From positions 1 through 64,000 of the forward strand of contig NZ_QPID01000006.1 of NCBI RefSeq assembly GCF_003336225.1: 64,000 nt of DNA, in the 5' to 3' direction. Positions within the stretch are counted from its first letter, which is position 1. Each line of letters starts with the position of its first letter. This document shows, piece after piece, positions 17,429-26,762 of the stretch. Both the position numbers and the translations under genes were made by a program. Source of the DNA: Corallincola holothuriorum (lineage in GTDB: Bacteria; Pseudomonadota; Gammaproteobacteria; Enterobacterales; Neiellaceae). Below the pieces are notes generated by a model. It made no database searches. It was not told the origin of the DNA and saw only the letters and a program-made list of their open reading frames with translations.

Positions 17429-17752
17429 TTTACCGCAGTATTCTATCGCGAGGAGAGATCTAAGGAGGTTAACACAGCCCTCCATATTGCTCTAGCTAGC
17501 CGCCGTGTAATGTCGATTGGCGTTACGGGCGGTTCGGTGGCGGCTAAGTATCGAATTTTAGTGTAAATAATGTACTGTAACGTTTCGTTACATCCCTTCA
17601 ACACTTGCTTAGTGATTGCATCAATTTGGCGCGCCGGTAGCTCCTTTCGCACTAAAGTCAAGCAATTGCTCTCCGCTAACACATTGATTCTAAAGTGATA
17701 GGCTTTTTGTGGTTTTTGTAAAGCTAAGTAAACGGATATTAATCAATTGTAA
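17429..17752. other. Intergenic region upstream of the TonB-dependent receptor, with a doubtful small frame
   Basis: No gene is called here. A GTG-started frame of 79 codons on the minus strand (17443-17682) reads rather like a protein (Arg/Lys-rich helix, then IDITRRLARAIWRAV) but overlaps the possible longer start of the TSUP gene and has no clear ribosome-binding site. The rest is AT-rich promoter-type DNA. Confidence 0.4.
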
Positions 17753-17790
17753 AATTGGTGTTGACCAATTAGGGAATCTTGTGCTTATAT
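17753..17790 (+). promoter_or_regulatory. Promoter with overlapping palindrome ahead of the receptor gene
   Basis: TTGACC (17761-17766) and TTATAT (17785-17790) are 18 bases apart. An inverted repeat AATTGG (17753-17758) ... CCAATT (17765-17770) straddles the -35 box, a position where a bound regulator would block RNA polymerase. The regulator is unknown. Confidence 0.5.
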
Positions 17791-17907
17791 CCGAGGTGCG
17801 ACAGAACAGGTTTGCTTAGCTGACTTGTTCACTATTCGGACTGACTTGATTCAGCCGATGCATAAAAAAAACACTTTTAAAAATAAGTGGTCCAGGGAGA
17901 AAAACAG

Positions 17908-20805
17908 ATGTACACATCCAGCAAACTGGCTAAGGCTGTGCGCCTAGCTATGATTGGTGGCGCGTTTGCGAGCGCAGCTACCGCAGTTCCGGCCTATGCG
18001 GCGGACGAAGAAGTTGAACGTATTGAGGTTACAGGTTCGCGTATTAAGCGTACTGACCTAGAAACCGCAAGTCCGGTAAGTATCATTTCCGCACAGGATT
18101 TGATGGAAAAGGGTATTACTCGTATTGACGATGCTCTTCGTCAGATGACTTCTACCGCAGGTGCCGCTTTGGGTACCAATGTTAACAACGGTTCAGTGGG
18201 TAAAGCTGAAGCGAATATGCGTGGTTTGGGTTCTGAGCGAACTCTGGTATTGGTTAACGGACGTCGTTTCCCAATGTCAGGTACAGGCGCCAATGCCTCC
18301 GTTGACTTAAATAACATTCCTGTCACCTTCATTAAGCGTATTGAAGTGCTTAAAGATGGCGCTTCTGCTGTCTACGGCTCTGATGCAATTGCTGGTGTAA
18401 TCAACGTTATCTTGAAAGATGATTTTGAAGGCTTCCAGTTTGATGCGCAGTATGGTGAAACCTTTGAAAATGATGGCGAAGAAGGTACTTTGAGTGCAAC
18501 TCTTGGCCAAAGCTTCGATCGTGGTCATTTTGTTGTCAACGCAACATATTATGATAAAAAAGAAGTTCGTCAGTCTGATCGTGACTTCTCTGAGTGCCCA
18601 ATCTTCGAATTCCTTGATTTGGATGGCGACGGTAAGTACGACAAATTCTGTGGCGGTTCAAGCGGCACCATCGGTGGTCGTGGTAATTTAGTTGATGCCA
18701 ACGGTGATGGTGTAGGCGGGCAAAGACAGTGGTTGCCTGGCGGTCAGAGCCTCGGTGAAGTTGGTGCTGGTGGCCAAAGCTTTAAAGACTACAGTTTCTT
18801 TGAAGACAGCTACAACTACGCTTCTTCTTCATACCTCGATACACCACAAAGCCGTGTGCAGTTGAACTTCAACGGTAAGTACGACGTAGCTGATGATATC
18901 AGTGTGTTTGCTGAAGGTATGTATACCAACCGCCGTTCTAAGCAGCAAATGGCTCCAACCCGTCCTGATGGCCTTGGCACATCGGCTGCAGGTTCATACT
19001 ACAACCCGACAACGTCTGATGGCTGGTTTGCAGAAAACGGTTTCTTTAATGACGTAAATGGCGATGGTGTTTGGAACGACGCAGATGAATTCGATGCGAC
19101 CATGAATACCCGCCGTATGACGGATATTGGCCCTCGTAAAATGGAACAGGAAGTTGATACTTTCCGTTTAGTTACCGGCTTCAATGGTACGTTTGATGCG
19201 GCTGAAAGAACTTTCGATTGGGAAGTTTTTTATCAGTATGCTCGTAACAATGGTACAGCGAAGACTAAGAACCAGGTCAATAAAGAGCGTTTCGCTGAGA
19301 CCATGGATGAAAGCGTCTGTGTTGAAGGTGGTAATGGCGTAGACCAAGTTCCATGTGCGAACTGGTTCGGTGTAGGTCATATGACCGACGACCAGCTTGC
19401 TGCTGCTGCTAACTATGTCTCTTATACCGAAGTGGATACTGGTGATAACAGCCAAGAGCTTTACGGTGCGAATATTTCAGGTGAAGTGTTTGAGTTACCT
19501 GCCGGTATGATGGGCTTTGCGTTCGGTGTTGAGCATCGTCGTGAAACTGGCTCTGATAACCCAGATGTATTGTCTCAATACGGTATCGGTGGTGGTAACG
19601 CTGCTTTACCTACAGAAGGTGAATACGACGTTAACGAGGGTTACCTCGAATTAGCAATTCCTGTGCTCGCAGACCTGCCGGGTGTTGAACGTTTGGATAT
19701 GACTGCAGCGATGCGTTATTTTGATTATTCGACGTTTGGTTCCGATAGTACGTGGAACTTGGGGGCTACTTGGACAATCAATGAGAACTTCATGATCCGC
19801 TCTAAGTACACAGACCAAGCTTTCCGTGCCCCAAGTATTCCTGAATTGTTTGGTGGTCAAGGCGATTCTTATGAGGGTTATAGTGACCCTTGTAGTAATT
19901 GGCAGACCCTCGATCCAAATAGCAACACTTATCAAAACTGTATGGCTGACCTTGGCGGAGCCTATGAGCAGCAGGACGGTCAAGTACGTGCTATTGCCGG
20001 TGGTAACGAAGATTTGAGCCCTGAAGTGGCTGATATTTTCACCGCTGGTTTCGTAGCTGACTTTGATGGTTTGTTTGGTGGATTAGGTGATGGTTTATCT
20101 TTGACTGTAGATTATTACAGTATTGAGATTGACGATGCGATCTCACAGATTGACCCGACCACAAAGCTTAATCAGTGCTACGCGTCTGCTGATGGTGGTA
20201 TCGGAGGTTCAGGTTCTTACTGTAATGACTTTACTCGTTTAGCTGACGGTGAAGTTGATGGCATTCTCTACTTGGATGAAAACGCATCCAAGTTAGAAAC
20301 AGCTGGTATTGACTTCAACGTGCGTTATAACTTCCAAGCAACGGGTCTAGACTGGACGGTAACTTGGGATACTACGTGGGTAGATAAGTTCGAAGAAACC
20401 AGCCCGGACGGAACTAAGTTAGATTACGTTGGTGTTGTTACATTTGGTTCTGGATCTACACCTGAGTGGAAATCTAACTTAGCACTGCAAGTTGCAGGAG
20501 ATAAGTGGGACGCGTTCTATCAGATCCGTTATATCGATTCGATGACTGATGAGTTGAAAGCGCTGTATGGAGAAGATCCTGCAGACTACGAGAACCCAGG
20601 CTCTTTGGAAGTTGATGAGGTTTGGTATCATGATGCGTCAGTTGGTTATAACGTATTGGATAATGTTCGAATTCAAGCAGGTGTAAACAACTTGTGGGAC
20701 GAAGAGCCTCCTTATTACACAAGCTATAATGATTCAAATACCGACTTGTACACATACGACCTCGTTGGTCGTCGTTGGTATCTGAGCACTCAAATCAATT
20801 TCTAA
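17908..20805 (+). CDS. TonB-dependent outer-membrane receptor
   Basis: This 965-residue receptor has a signal peptide (AMIGGAFASAATAVPAYA), a TonB-box-like VERIEVTGSRIKR, and a plug with MRGLGSERTLVLVNGRRFP and VYGSDAIAGVINVILK. The barrel ends in GRRWYLSTQINF with terminal phenylalanine. Acidic Gly/Asp-rich loops with calcium-like DLDGDGKYDKF and DANGDGVG occur around residues 230-275. Such receptors import carbohydrates, peptides or other scarce nutrients rather than only siderophores; the substrate is not readable. The ATG at 17908 has GGGAGAA upstream. A terminator follows, and the TonB2-type energiser lies downstream. Confidence 0.94.
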   Translation: MYTSSKLAKAVRLAMIGGAFASAATAVPAYAADEEVERIEVTGSRIKRTDLETASPVSIISAQDLMEKGITRIDDALRQMTSTAGAALGTNVNNGSVGKAEANMRGLGSERTLVLVNGRRFPMSGTGANASVDLNNIPVTFIKRIEVLKDGASAVYGSDAIAGVINVILKDDFEGFQFDAQYGETFENDGEEGTLSATLGQSFDRGHFVVNATYYDKKEVRQSDRDFSECPIFEFLDLDGDGKYDKFCGGSSGTIGGRGNLVDANGDGVGGQRQWLPGGQSLGEVGAGGQSFKDYSFFEDSYNYASSSYLDTPQSRVQLNFNGKYDVADDISVFAEGMYTNRRSKQQMAPTRPDGLGTSAAGSYYNPTTSDGWFAENGFFNDVNGDGVWNDADEFDATMNTRRMTDIGPRKMEQEVDTFRLVTGFNGTFDAAERTFDWEVFYQYARNNGTAKTKNQVNKERFAETMDESVCVEGGNGVDQVPCANWFGVGHMTDDQLAAAANYVSYTEVDTGDNSQELYGANISGEVFELPAGMMGFAFGVEHRRETGSDNPDVLSQYGIGGGNAALPTEGEYDVNEGYLELAIPVLADLPGVERLDMTAAMRYFDYSTFGSDSTWNLGATWTINENFMIRSKYTDQAFRAPSIPELFGGQGDSYEGYSDPCSNWQTLDPNSNTYQNCMADLGGAYEQQDGQVRAIAGGNEDLSPEVADIFTAGFVADFDGLFGGLGDGLSLTVDYYSIEIDDAISQIDPTTKLNQCYASADGGIGGSGSYCNDFTRLADGEVDGILYLDENASKLETAGIDFNVRYNFQATGLDWTVTWDTTWVDKFEETSPDGTKLDYVGVVTFGSGSTPEWKSNLALQVAGDKWDAFYQIRYIDSMTDELKALYGEDPADYENPGSLEVDEVWYHDASVGYNVLDNVRIQAGVNNLWDEEPPYYTSYNDSNTDLYTYDLVGRRWYLSTQINF

Positions 20806-20824
20806 TTGGTATTAGGTGACAGTA

Positions 20825-20852
20825 AAAAAGGCAGACTTGGTCTGCCTTTTTT
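20825..20852 (+). terminator. Terminator after the TonB-dependent receptor
   Basis: AAAAGGCAGAC and GTCTGCCTTTT pair around a short TTG loop with a long T run. It lies only 14 bp before the next start codon, so readthrough or a separate start for the next gene must occur. Confidence 0.85.
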
Positions 20853-20865
20853 TATGGGGGTTTTT

Positions 20866-21516
20866 ATGCAGTCAAACATCAACATTGGTATGCACTTCGC
20901 TGTACCCATTGTTAGAGTTTCTTATCCATCACCGGAAGCTTTGAATCGCGATCTTCGCGATATGTTTTTGGCTTGGGAAAAAGATGGGGTTTATAAAACG
21001 CTTCAGCCAGTACCGACTAATCAAGTCAATATATATGAGTCTGAATGGGCCTTATTGGATCGAGAAGAACCTCAGATCAGATCGCTGCGTAAATTTATCA
21101 TGCATAGTTTGTTGCATAGTGTCGCAAAGCTAAACAACCTTGATCAAACTGCTTCGCTTAAACTTAAACCTAATATTCATAGCTGGGTACATTTAACGTC
21201 GAATGGTGGCTATGTGTCACAGCATAATCATCCAAACGCTAGCTGGTCTGGCATCTATTTTGTTGATCCAGGTGAATCTCTTGCGGAATCAAAGGACAGT
21301 GGATTAGTAAAGTTTGCGACACCAAATCCCGCAATCAAAATGCATCGTGACGCCGGTAATTGTTCGTTACAAGGGCCGTTAAGTCACAATACTCTTGTGA
21401 TACAACCGAAAGCTGGTGACTTAGTTATCTTTCCTAGCTACTTAATGCATGAGGTCTCTCCTTATGTAGGCTCCGGTCGTCGAATCACAATCGCATTTAA
21501 CTGCTGGTTCACATAG
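20866..21516 (+). CDS. Putative 2OG-Fe(II) oxygenase family protein (TIGR02466-like)
   Basis: The protein has 216 residues and fits the TIGR02466 group of putative 2-oxoglutarate/iron-dependent oxygenases. A first metal motif region is HNHPNASWSGIYFVDPG, with SGLVKFATPNP as the following strand. The distal histidine and arginine are in GDLVIFPSYLMHEVSPY and GSGRRITIAFN. Such genes often accompany TonB-dependent receptors in marine gammaproteobacteria. The substrate is unknown. The start at 20866 lies just behind the receptor terminator; a longer frame would run through the terminator hairpin and is unlikely. Confidence 0.75.
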   Translation: MQSNINIGMHFAVPIVRVSYPSPEALNRDLRDMFLAWEKDGVYKTLQPVPTNQVNIYESEWALLDREEPQIRSLRKFIMHSLLHSVAKLNNLDQTASLKLKPNIHSWVHLTSNGGYVSQHNHPNASWSGIYFVDPGESLAESKDSGLVKFATPNPAIKMHRDAGNCSLQGPLSHNTLVIQPKAGDLVIFPSYLMHEVSPYVGSGRRITIAFNCWFT

Positions 21517-21768
21517 GTTGTGGTTGAAACCTATAGAGAAAGGCTCGTTTTCATTTTGCCTAAGTACCTTGTTTGCAACATATGCTTTACAGTTATCTAC
21601 ATTCAAAATGAAACGTTTGGCATGATTTATTGACATTTCTGGCAAGATCTAAGAGGATTTGTCAGTTGTTGTGCGCTGTTTGCACACGCTAATAATAAGA
21701 AAGACAATAGCCAAAAAAAACCCATGATCCGTCATGGAAATTCTAACGCCAATAGTTGGTTGGGAACT

Positions 21769-22548
21769 ATGTCCAGAGTATTAAAGAAAAGCCTTATCGC
21801 TTCTGCGTTGGCTGGGGCTTTTGCCTTCGCTACCGTGAGCGCTACAGCGGAACCGCTTTCTGATGTCCAGGCAGAATCGGTCCGTATTCATAAAGAAGCT
21901 GCAAAGTCACAGGATAAGATCGATAGCCTGTACGAGCAGAGCCAAGATCTGCTTGTTGAGTATCGTGAAGTCGTCGACCAGACTGAAAATTTAAAAGTTT
22001 ATAACGATCATTTACAGCGCCTTGTCAATGATCAAAATGCCGTTCTTTCTTCGCTTCAAACGCAAATAGATGGTATCGAAGAGACCCGCCAAGGTGTTGT
22101 TCCACTGATGTATCGCATGATCGATACGCTGGAACAGTTTATTGCTCTCGATGTGCCTATTCTGCTCAAAGATCGTACTGAACGCGTTGAGCGCCTACGT
22201 GAGCTGATGGGGCGGTCTGACGTTACCACTTCTGAGAAATATCGTCAGGTGCTAGAGGCTTACCAGATCGAAAACGATTACGGTAACAAGATTGCATCCT
22301 ATCAAGGTGAACTAGAGCTTGATGGCTCTGTTGTCACAGTTGATCTTTTCCACTTGGGTCGTGTGGTTTTTGTTGCTCAGTCACTAGATCAGAAAAATGC
22401 TTGGGTTTGGGATAACGACGCCCGAGCTTGGCAAGTGCTTGGTGATGAATATCTGAATCCGATTACTCAAGCGATTCGTATGGCACGCAAGCAGGCTGCG
22501 GTCGATTTGATCAAACTACCTGTTAAAGCAGCGGAGAGTGGAAAATGA
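21769..22548 (+). CDS. DUF3450 periplasmic coiled-coil protein of the TonB2-type cluster
   Basis: This is a 259-residue protein with a signal peptide (LIASALAGAFAFATVSATA) and a long coiled coil (about residues 35-110). The DUF3450 core follows: GVVPLMYRMIDTLEQFIALD, ERVERLRELMGRSDV, EKYRQVLEAYQIENDYG. These proteins are encoded first in TonB2/TtpC-type clusters and probably act in the periplasm beside the proton channel. The ATG at 21769 begins the signal peptide. Its stop overlaps the start of the next gene (ATGA), indicating coupled translation. Confidence 0.85.
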   Translation: MSRVLKKSLIASALAGAFAFATVSATAEPLSDVQAESVRIHKEAAKSQDKIDSLYEQSQDLLVEYREVVDQTENLKVYNDHLQRLVNDQNAVLSSLQTQIDGIEETRQGVVPLMYRMIDTLEQFIALDVPILLKDRTERVERLRELMGRSDVTTSEKYRQVLEAYQIENDYGNKIASYQGELELDGSVVTVDLFHLGRVVFVAQSLDQKNAWVWDNDARAWQVLGDEYLNPITQAIRMARKQAAVDLIKLPVKAAESGK

Positions 22549-23897
22549 GAAAAGTTCTAGTAAGTATCTCAGTTGCTGCCGCTGTACTTTTCACAGCCTT
22601 ACCAGCATCTGCAAACGTCGCGAGCCTTGACCAACTGCTCAAACAGGTGAAGCAAGATCGCATCAGCGAACGCAAGCTGAATAAGGAACGTGAGCAGGAA
22701 TTCCTTGATGAGCGAGCAGACAAACTCTCTCTATTGAAAAAAGCTAAAAGAGCGCAGGCAGCAGAAGAAGCTCGCCAAGTTAAACTACAAAAGCAGTTTA
22801 ACGCGAATGAATTAGCTTTAGTCGAAAAAGAGACTGAGTTGGAGAATGCCAAGGGTACCTTGGGTGAAATGTTTGGTGTGGTTCGCCAAGCAGCCGGTGA
22901 TACCGTTGGCCGTATTTCTACTTCCATCGTTAGCGCTCAATATAAAGGCCGAGGCGAGCTGCTGTCTAAATTGGCTGAAGCTAAAGAGCTACCAACCCTG
23001 AAAGAGTTGGAAGATCTTTGGTTTGCTCTTCAGACCGAAATGACAGAATCAGGCAAAGTGGTTAAATTCAACGCCGAGGTTGTCGAACTTGAAGGTGGTA
23101 GCACCGAGCAAACTGTTACTCGTGTCGGTACTTTTAACCTCCTAGGTGAAGATAAGTACCTGTTGTTTGGTTCTGATACAGCAACAGTGCAGCCATTAGG
23201 TCGTCAGCCTGACGGCTACATCGTTGGCGCAGTTTCTACGTTCAATCAAGCAACGGCAGGCTTCGAACCTTTGTACATCGATCCATCACAGGGATTGATT
23301 TTAGGTTTACAGACAGCGAAAGCGACGATTACAGAGCGTTATCATCAAGGTGGTTTGGTTGGTTACATCATTACCGGCGTGCTAGCGCTTGGTTTCTTGA
23401 TCGCTATTGAACGCTTTATTACCTTGGGCTTGATTGGTGCCAAGATCCGTCGTCAATTGAAAAATACTGATGCGCCTAATGAAGGCAACCCTCTGGGCCG
23501 TATTCTTAAGGTATATCAAGAGAACAAGGCTTCGGATACCGAAAATCTTGAACTCAAACTTGATGAAGCTGTGTTACGTGAGACTCCTAGAATCGAACGT
23601 GGTGTAGCCATTATCAAAATCTTAGCCGCAATTGCCCCACTATTGGGTCTGTTAGGTACTGTAACGGGTATGATTAAAACGTTTGAATCAATCACACTGT
23701 TTGGTACTGGCGATCCTAAAGTGATGGCTGGCTCTATCTCTATGGCATTGGTAACAACGGCCCAGGGCCTAATTGCTGCATTGCCATTGATCCTTGTGCA
23801 TAGCTTGGTTGCTGCTCGCAGCAAGAGCATTGTTCAAGTACTTGACGAGCAGAGCGCTGGAATTGTGGCCGCTCATGCGGAGCAGGAGAAAGCCTAA
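22545..23897 (+). CDS. TtpC-like MotA/TolQ/ExbB proton-channel protein with long periplasmic N terminus
   Basis: At 450 residues this is about twice the size of ExbB. A signal peptide (VAAAVLFTALPASA) and a charged coiled coil (about residues 35-110) precede a periplasmic beta-rich part. The C-terminal third is the TolQ/ExbB channel: YIITGVLALGFLIAIERFI, then APLLGLLGTVTGMIKTFESI and MALVTTAQGLIAALPLIL. This matches TtpC of the Vibrio TonB2 system, needed for TonB2-dependent uptake. It sits between the DUF3450 gene and exbB with overlapping stop and start codons on both sides. Confidence 0.9.
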   Translation: MRKVLVSISVAAAVLFTALPASANVASLDQLLKQVKQDRISERKLNKEREQEFLDERADKLSLLKKAKRAQAAEEARQVKLQKQFNANELALVEKETELENAKGTLGEMFGVVRQAAGDTVGRISTSIVSAQYKGRGELLSKLAEAKELPTLKELEDLWFALQTEMTESGKVVKFNAEVVELEGGSTEQTVTRVGTFNLLGEDKYLLFGSDTATVQPLGRQPDGYIVGAVSTFNQATAGFEPLYIDPSQGLILGLQTAKATITERYHQGGLVGYIITGVLALGFLIAIERFITLGLIGAKIRRQLKNTDAPNEGNPLGRILKVYQENKASDTENLELKLDEAVLRETPRIERGVAIIKILAAIAPLLGLLGTVTGMIKTFESITLFGTGDPKVMAGSISMALVTTAQGLIAALPLILVHSLVAARSKSIVQVLDEQSAGIVAAHAEQEKA

Positions 23898-24424
23898 TGA
23901 TGATTTACCTGATGGAGCTTTGGGAATCTGTCAGGAACTTCATCGCTACTGGCGGTGACGTCCTCTGGATCGTTGCGGCCGCGCTTTTCCTAATGTGGGT
24001 ACTAATGATCGAAAGATATTGGTTCCTCTACGTTGAGTTTCCTCGTGTTCGCAACGCTATCGTTGCGAATTGGGATGCTCGCGCAGATACCACTTCATGG
24101 TACGCACACAGGATCCGTGAGGCCTGGATTTCCGAAGCGGCTGAAAAGCTGAATGCACGCATGCTGTTTATCAAAACGCTGGTGGCTATTTGTCCACTGA
24201 TCGGTTTGCTTGGCACCGTTACAGGTATGATCGCGGTATTTGAGATCATGGCTGTTCAAGGTACGGGTAACCCACGTTTGATGGCATCAGGTATCTCGAT
24301 GGCAACTGTCCCTACAATGGCAGGAATGGTTGCTGCATTATCAGGCGTATTTTTTAGTTCACGCCTTGAGGCCAAAGTTAAAGTGGCCCGCGAGAGTCTG
24401 ATCGACAGCTTGCCGCATCATTAA
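23897..24424 (+). CDS. exbB: ExbB-family proton channel (ExbB2 type)
   Basis: This 175-residue inner-membrane protein carries the MotA/TolQ/ExbB fold. The first helix is DVLWIVAAALFLMWVLMIER, and CPLIGLLGTVTGMIAVFEIM and SMATVPTMAGMVAALSGVFF are the two pore-lining helices. With ExbD it forms the proton-driven motor that powers TonB. The short length and missing N-terminal extension separate it from the preceding TtpC-like gene, whose stop it overlaps. ExbD follows 14 bp later. Confidence 0.92.
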   Translation: MMIYLMELWESVRNFIATGGDVLWIVAAALFLMWVLMIERYWFLYVEFPRVRNAIVANWDARADTTSWYAHRIREAWISEAAEKLNARMLFIKTLVAICPLIGLLGTVTGMIAVFEIMAVQGTGNPRLMASGISMATVPTMAGMVAALSGVFFSSRLEAKVKVARESLIDSLPHH

Positions 24425-24438
24425 AGAGAGATTTTGAG

Positions 24439-24840
24439 ATGGCACGTAAACATAGAAGCCAAGAAGAGGAAGCCGGCATTGATATGACGCCGATGCTCGA
24501 CATCGTATTTATCATGCTGATCTTCTTTATTGTGACGACCTCCTTCGTTAAGGAAGCGGGTATTGAAGTTCTTCGTCCAAAAGCATCAACTGCAACTAAG
24601 CAGAAGAATGCTAACATTTTTATTGCTGTTCGTGAGAATGGCGAAATTTGGATGGACAAGCGTATGGTTGATGTAGAGCGTGTTGGCGCTAATATCGAAC
24701 GTATGCTGGCAGAGCAGCCTACTGATACTGTGGTTATTCAAGCTGACGTCGAAGCCAAACATGGTGTCGTTGTTAAAGTGATGGACCAAGTGAAGCAGGC
24801 AGGTATCGACAAGATATCGGTTGCCGCGGAGAATAACTAA
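24439..24840 (+). CDS. exbD: ExbD-family biopolymer transport protein (ExbD2 type)
   Basis: ExbD spans the inner membrane once and has a periplasmic domain. The signature IDMTPMLDIVFIMLIFFIVT (about residues 14-33) includes the membrane aspartate used in proton translocation. The periplasmic part (MVDVERVGANIERML, then VVIQADVEAKHGVVVKVMDQ) is the usual ExbD/TolR fold. At 133 residues it is standard. GAGA lies upstream of the start, and TonB begins two bases after its stop. Confidence 0.94.
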   Translation: MARKHRSQEEEAGIDMTPMLDIVFIMLIFFIVTTSFVKEAGIEVLRPKASTATKQKNANIFIAVRENGEIWMDKRMVDVERVGANIERMLAEQPTDTVVIQADVEAKHGVVVKVMDQVKQAGIDKISVAAENN

Positions 24841-24842
24841 CT

Positions 24843-25457
24843 ATGGTACGGTTACTGATTTCCCTATTGTTGGGCGTAGCCGTCACCTTCGGTCTGTTCG
24901 TATTTATGGCTGCTCTCATTGGAGGGGGGCCTAAACGGCACGAAGCGGGTGCTCCAACGCCCGTGATCGATATCGTGATGGATAAACCCAAATCGTCGGT
25001 ACAGGAACGTCGTCGTGTTCCGCCACCGCCACCACCGCCACCTAAACAGCCGCCAAAGGCGCCACCAGTTGAGCCAGATCCAGTAGATAACTCTGCACCG
25101 GGTATTTCTCTTGATGTACCTGCTGTTGATATATCTTCAGATGCTGGCGGAATGGGGGGCCCTGGTGCGATTAAGAAGGAGGGGGACGCGACGCCTAAAG
25201 TCCGTATTCCACCTGATTATCCGCCCAAAGCTGCTCGAGATGGTATCGAAGGTTGGGTGAAACTGCGCTTTACTATCGGTACAGACGGGCGACCTAAGGA
25301 CATCAAAGTCCTTGAAGGGCAGCCCAAGCGTGTATTTGATAAAAACGCTAAGCGAGCTCTGCGTAAATGGGTTTATGACCCTAAATTTGTAGACGGTAAA
25401 GCGGTGGAGCAGCCAGGTATTGTTGTTCAGTTAGACTTCAGTTTGGGAGGGGATTGA
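24843..25457 (+). CDS. tonB: TonB2-type energy transducer
   Basis: TonB links the ExbB/ExbD motor to outer-membrane receptors. This 204-residue protein has an N-terminal membrane anchor (LLISLLLGVAVTFGLFVFMA), a proline-rich segment starting VPPPPPPPPKQPPKAPPVEP (about residues 59-78), and a TonB C-terminal domain containing YPPKAARDGIEGWVKLRFTI and the terminal VVQLDFSLG. The short length fits TonB2-like proteins. It overlaps the TPR-protein gene by four bases. Confidence 0.93.
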   Translation: MVRLLISLLLGVAVTFGLFVFMAALIGGGPKRHEAGAPTPVIDIVMDKPKSSVQERRRVPPPPPPPPKQPPKAPPVEPDPVDNSAPGISLDVPAVDISSDAGGMGGPGAIKKEGDATPKVRIPPDYPPKAARDGIEGWVKLRFTIGTDGRPKDIKVLEGQPKRVFDKNAKRALRKWVYDPKFVDGKAVEQPGIVVQLDFSLGGD

Positions 25458-26725
25458 TGATTAAGAATATAGCTATCGCATTATTCGCGACAGTCTTCGC
25501 TTTTAGTCTTCCTGTCGCAAATACAGTGAGTGCGGCTGAGAAAGATCCTGTTGCAGAGAAGCATAAAAAGCGTAAAACGCGCTTGTTGTCTCAGAACTTA
25601 GGTAAGAAAGTAACACGCGCTTTTGAAGCATATTCAGAAAACAATGACATCCCTGGTGCCATTGAAATCCTGAACGATGTAAAGAAGAAAGCGAGTAAAG
25701 CTTACGATAAAGCCTACATTGACCGGTTCTTAGGTAACATGTATGCACTTCAAGAGGGACAGACTAAAAAGGCTGTTGAACTCTTGAAGGCTTCTGTCGA
25801 GCCCGATGTATTGAACACTGCAGAGCAGGCTCAATCTTTGCGATTGTTGGCAGATTTGCAGATGCAAGCAGAGATGTTTGCCGATGCAATTACGTCTTAT
25901 GATGCGTGGATGGAATTTACTGGAAAGCAAGATGTTTCAGTCTATCTTCGAAAGGCGCAGGCTTATTATCAGATTGGTCGCTATGCCGATATGATTGCCC
26001 CCATTGATCAGGCTATTGCGGTTTCTAGTAAGCCTGAAAAGAACGCCTACGTATTAAAGCTTTCTTCTTACTATGAGCAGAAAGACTTTAAGAAGAGTGT
26101 TCGCGTATTAGAGGAACTTGTTAGCCTATTTCCTGAAGATACACGTTGGTGGCCACAGCTTGGCATGTTTTATATGATGGTTGATGAGTATCAAAAAGCG
26201 CTGGCGACGATGGAACTTGCTTATAAGCAAAAGATCCTCGAAAAGCCAAATGAAATTAAAGCGCTTGCTCAGCTTTATGCGACAAATGGAATGCCTTACA
26301 AATCTGCAGTGATTCAGGATAAATACTTGAAATCTGGTTTGCTTGAACGCAATGAACAAAGCCTGTCTGTTTTGGCTAATACATGGCATTCAGCAAAAGA
26401 GATTGATCGCGCTGCTGAGTACTATAAGGCCGCTGCAGAACTGACCGGTGATGCTAACTATTGGCGCAAGTTGGCTAATTTGCAGTTGCAAAATCAGAAC
26501 TATCAGCAAGCAGCCGATGCTTACCATAAAGCTCTGGAACTAGGGGTAACAAACCCTGGACGCATCTATATGTCTTTGGTTGAGGCCTACCTCTATCAGA
26601 ACAACTATAAAGATGCTTACGCCAGTGTTCTGAAGGCTAAGGAATATCCCAATACTAAGAAGTCAGCTACCAGCTGGACTGCTTATATTCGGGAAAAGGC
26701 AGGACGTAACGGCGTTAAGCTTTAG
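25454..26725 (+). CDS. TPR-repeat periplasmic protein of the TonB2-type cluster
   Basis: The protein has 423 residues with a signal peptide (IALFATVFAFSLPVANTVSA), a basic stretch (HKKRKTRLLSQ) and tandem tetratricopeptide-like helices, for example AQSLRLLADLQMQAEMFADA, EIKALAQLYATNGMPYKSA and YWRKLANLQLQNQNYQQAAD. A TPR gene closes many TonB2/TtpC operons, where it is thought to assist receptor-specific transport. It is translationally coupled to tonB through an ATGA-type overlap, and a strong terminator ends the operon. Confidence 0.88.
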   Translation: MMIKNIAIALFATVFAFSLPVANTVSAAEKDPVAEKHKKRKTRLLSQNLGKKVTRAFEAYSENNDIPGAIEILNDVKKKASKAYDKAYIDRFLGNMYALQEGQTKKAVELLKASVEPDVLNTAEQAQSLRLLADLQMQAEMFADAITSYDAWMEFTGKQDVSVYLRKAQAYYQIGRYADMIAPIDQAIAVSSKPEKNAYVLKLSSYYEQKDFKKSVRVLEELVSLFPEDTRWWPQLGMFYMMVDEYQKALATMELAYKQKILEKPNEIKALAQLYATNGMPYKSAVIQDKYLKSGLLERNEQSLSVLANTWHSAKEIDRAAEYYKAAAELTGDANYWRKLANLQLQNQNYQQAADAYHKALELGVTNPGRIYMSLVEAYLYQNNYKDAYASVLKAKEYPNTKKSATSWTAYIREKAGRNGVKL

Positions 26726-26730
26726 AATCA

Positions 26731-26757
26731 ACGGCTTCTTCGGAAGCCGTTTTTATT
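26731..26757 (+). terminator. Terminator of the TonB2-type operon
   Basis: ACGGCTTC and GAAGCCGT pair around a very stable TTCG tetraloop, followed by TTTTATTT. It lies five bases after the TPR gene stop. Confidence 0.92.
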
Positions 26758-26762
26758 TCTAT

